The notes beneath the pieces are model-generated. The model saw only the letters and a list, made by a program, of their open reading frames with translations, did no database searches and was not told where the DNA came from. DNA of 14,611 nt from JAWXVD01 sp044425705 (lineage in GTDB: Bacteria; Bacillota; Clostridia; Lachnospirales; Lachnospiraceae), in NCBI GenBank assembly GCA_044425705.1, contig JAWXVD010000082.1:1-14611 (forward strand), read 5' to 3'. The position numbers and the translations under genes were made by a program. Shown piece by piece: positions 14,167 through 14,611 of this stretch. How positions within the stretch are numbered: the first letter of the stretch is position 1; each line of letters opens with the position of its first letter.

Positions 14167-14327
14167 AAATAAAAAGAGATGGAAGTATAACAGTTATTAT
14201 TGTTTTCAATGATAGAATGATACTTTTATGAAACAGTATATTATACTAAATTTGGTTAAAAATAAACCTAAATGATATTTATTAGCCTAATTTATGGTTT
14301 TTTTATGCGATTAATTTACCTAATGAA

Positions 14328-14356
14328 TTGAATATCGCCTAAAACAGTGATATAAT
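14328..14356 (+). promoter_or_regulatory. strong promoter of the Fic gene
   Basis: TTGAAT (14328-14333), 17 bases, then TATAAT (14351-14356) preceded by TG at 14348-14349. CCTAAT (14319-14324) just upstream and ATTAGG (14355-14360) overlapping the -10 are inverted copies and could be a regulator site. The ribosome binding site AAAAGGAGG (14367-14375) precedes the ATG by seven bases. Confidence 0.8.
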
Positions 14357-14382
14357 TAGGGGAAAGAAAAGGAGGTAGGCGA

Positions 14383-14611
14383 ATGAGATTTTTTGATTAT
14401 TCTACATTGAAAGATTATGCATGGGACAGTGAGCTACTAGGTCTGGTTGCACAAATACATGAATACAAAGGTAGACAAGAGCTTTATTTAAAGCAAAAAC
14501 CCCAAGCATTGGATAAGTTAATTGAAATTGCTAAAATTCAAAGTACAGAGGCTTCTAATAAAATTGAAGGTATTGTTACAACAAGCACACGAGTAAAGCA
14601 GTTGATGTTAG
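14383..14611 (+). CDS. Fic family protein, N-terminal part
   Basis: The gene runs off the right edge; 76 residues are visible. The segment STEASNKIEGIVTT (54-67) is the N-terminal motif of Fic proteins, and Ser58 to Gly63 fits the inhibitory-helix pattern (S/T)xxxE(G/N), with Glu62 as the residue that blocks ATP binding in auto-inhibited class II Fic enzymes. The opening, FDYSTLKDYAWDSELLGLVAQIHEYKG, is typical of Bacillota Fic proteins of about 350-400 residues. Such enzymes usually AMPylate a protein target. The catalytic HPFxxGNGR motif lies outside the window, so activity cannot be judged. It has its own strong promoter and may be cargo or flanking host DNA. Confidence 0.85.
   Translation, partial: MRFFDYSTLKDYAWDSELLGLVAQIHEYKGRQELYLKQKPQALDKLIEIAKIQSTEASNKIEGIVTTSTRVKQLML

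Noticed and set aside
1..14611. CRISPR arrays, tRNA or rRNA genes, insertion sequences
   Set aside because: No regularly spaced repeats, no tRNA-like cloverleaf and no transposase or integrase motifs were seen on either strand.

Overview
The window is AT-rich Bacillota DNA, most likely from a gut Clostridia or Erysipelotrichia relative. This rests on strong AAGGAGG-type ribosome binding sites, an AT-biased codon choice, the TnpV and MobV families, and an RlmD with the Bacillota-type C-terminal extension. It reads as an integrated mobilizable element (IME-like, with Tn4451-type parts) that carries a defence cargo. Neither true end of the element can be proven from this window, and no integrase or recombinase gene lies inside it.

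Layout. Positions 2-550 hold the 3' end of an rlmD/rumA-type 23S rRNA methyltransferase. Positions 628-1029 encode TnpV, followed by a strong bidirectional terminator. Positions 1199-7561 form a complete type I restriction-modification operon: a small XRE regulator, hsdR (EcoEI-like, with an N-terminal DUF4145-type domain), hsdM and hsdS. They are tightly coupled behind one extended -10 promoter, next to an operator-like repeat. Positions 7681-9795 encode a 704-residue P-loop ATPase with a four-cysteine zinc-ribbon motif and a C-terminal winged helix. I cannot assign it to a characterised system, and it is the best candidate for something new. A large hairpin at 9823-9868 ends it and the convergent XRE gene at 9873-10745.

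The mobility module lies at 10825-14103. It has an isolated plus-strand terminator, a structured leader containing a possible 53-codon ORF, an excisionase-like HTH protein (11116-11316), a RepA/RecA-like ATPase (11309-12364), an oriT-like region (12398-12524) with a core resembling MobV recombination sites, a MobV/Pre relaxase (12559-13869), and two very small downstream reading frames. One of these (13866-13916) looks like the beheaded start of a CHC2-type primase gene. After a perfect 15-bp-stem hairpin, a strong promoter drives a Fic-family gene that runs off the window (14383 onward).

How the genes fit together. The excisionase-like protein, the ATPase, oriT and the relaxase would serve excision, replication or mobilization. 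The XRE repressor probably controls the backbone. The type I system and the ATPase are cargo that would protect the host from phage. A 12-bp direct repeat occurs just after rlmD (561-572) and just after the last backbone gene (14105-14116), so it could mark the island's limits, but a repeat that short can arise by chance in such AT-rich DNA.
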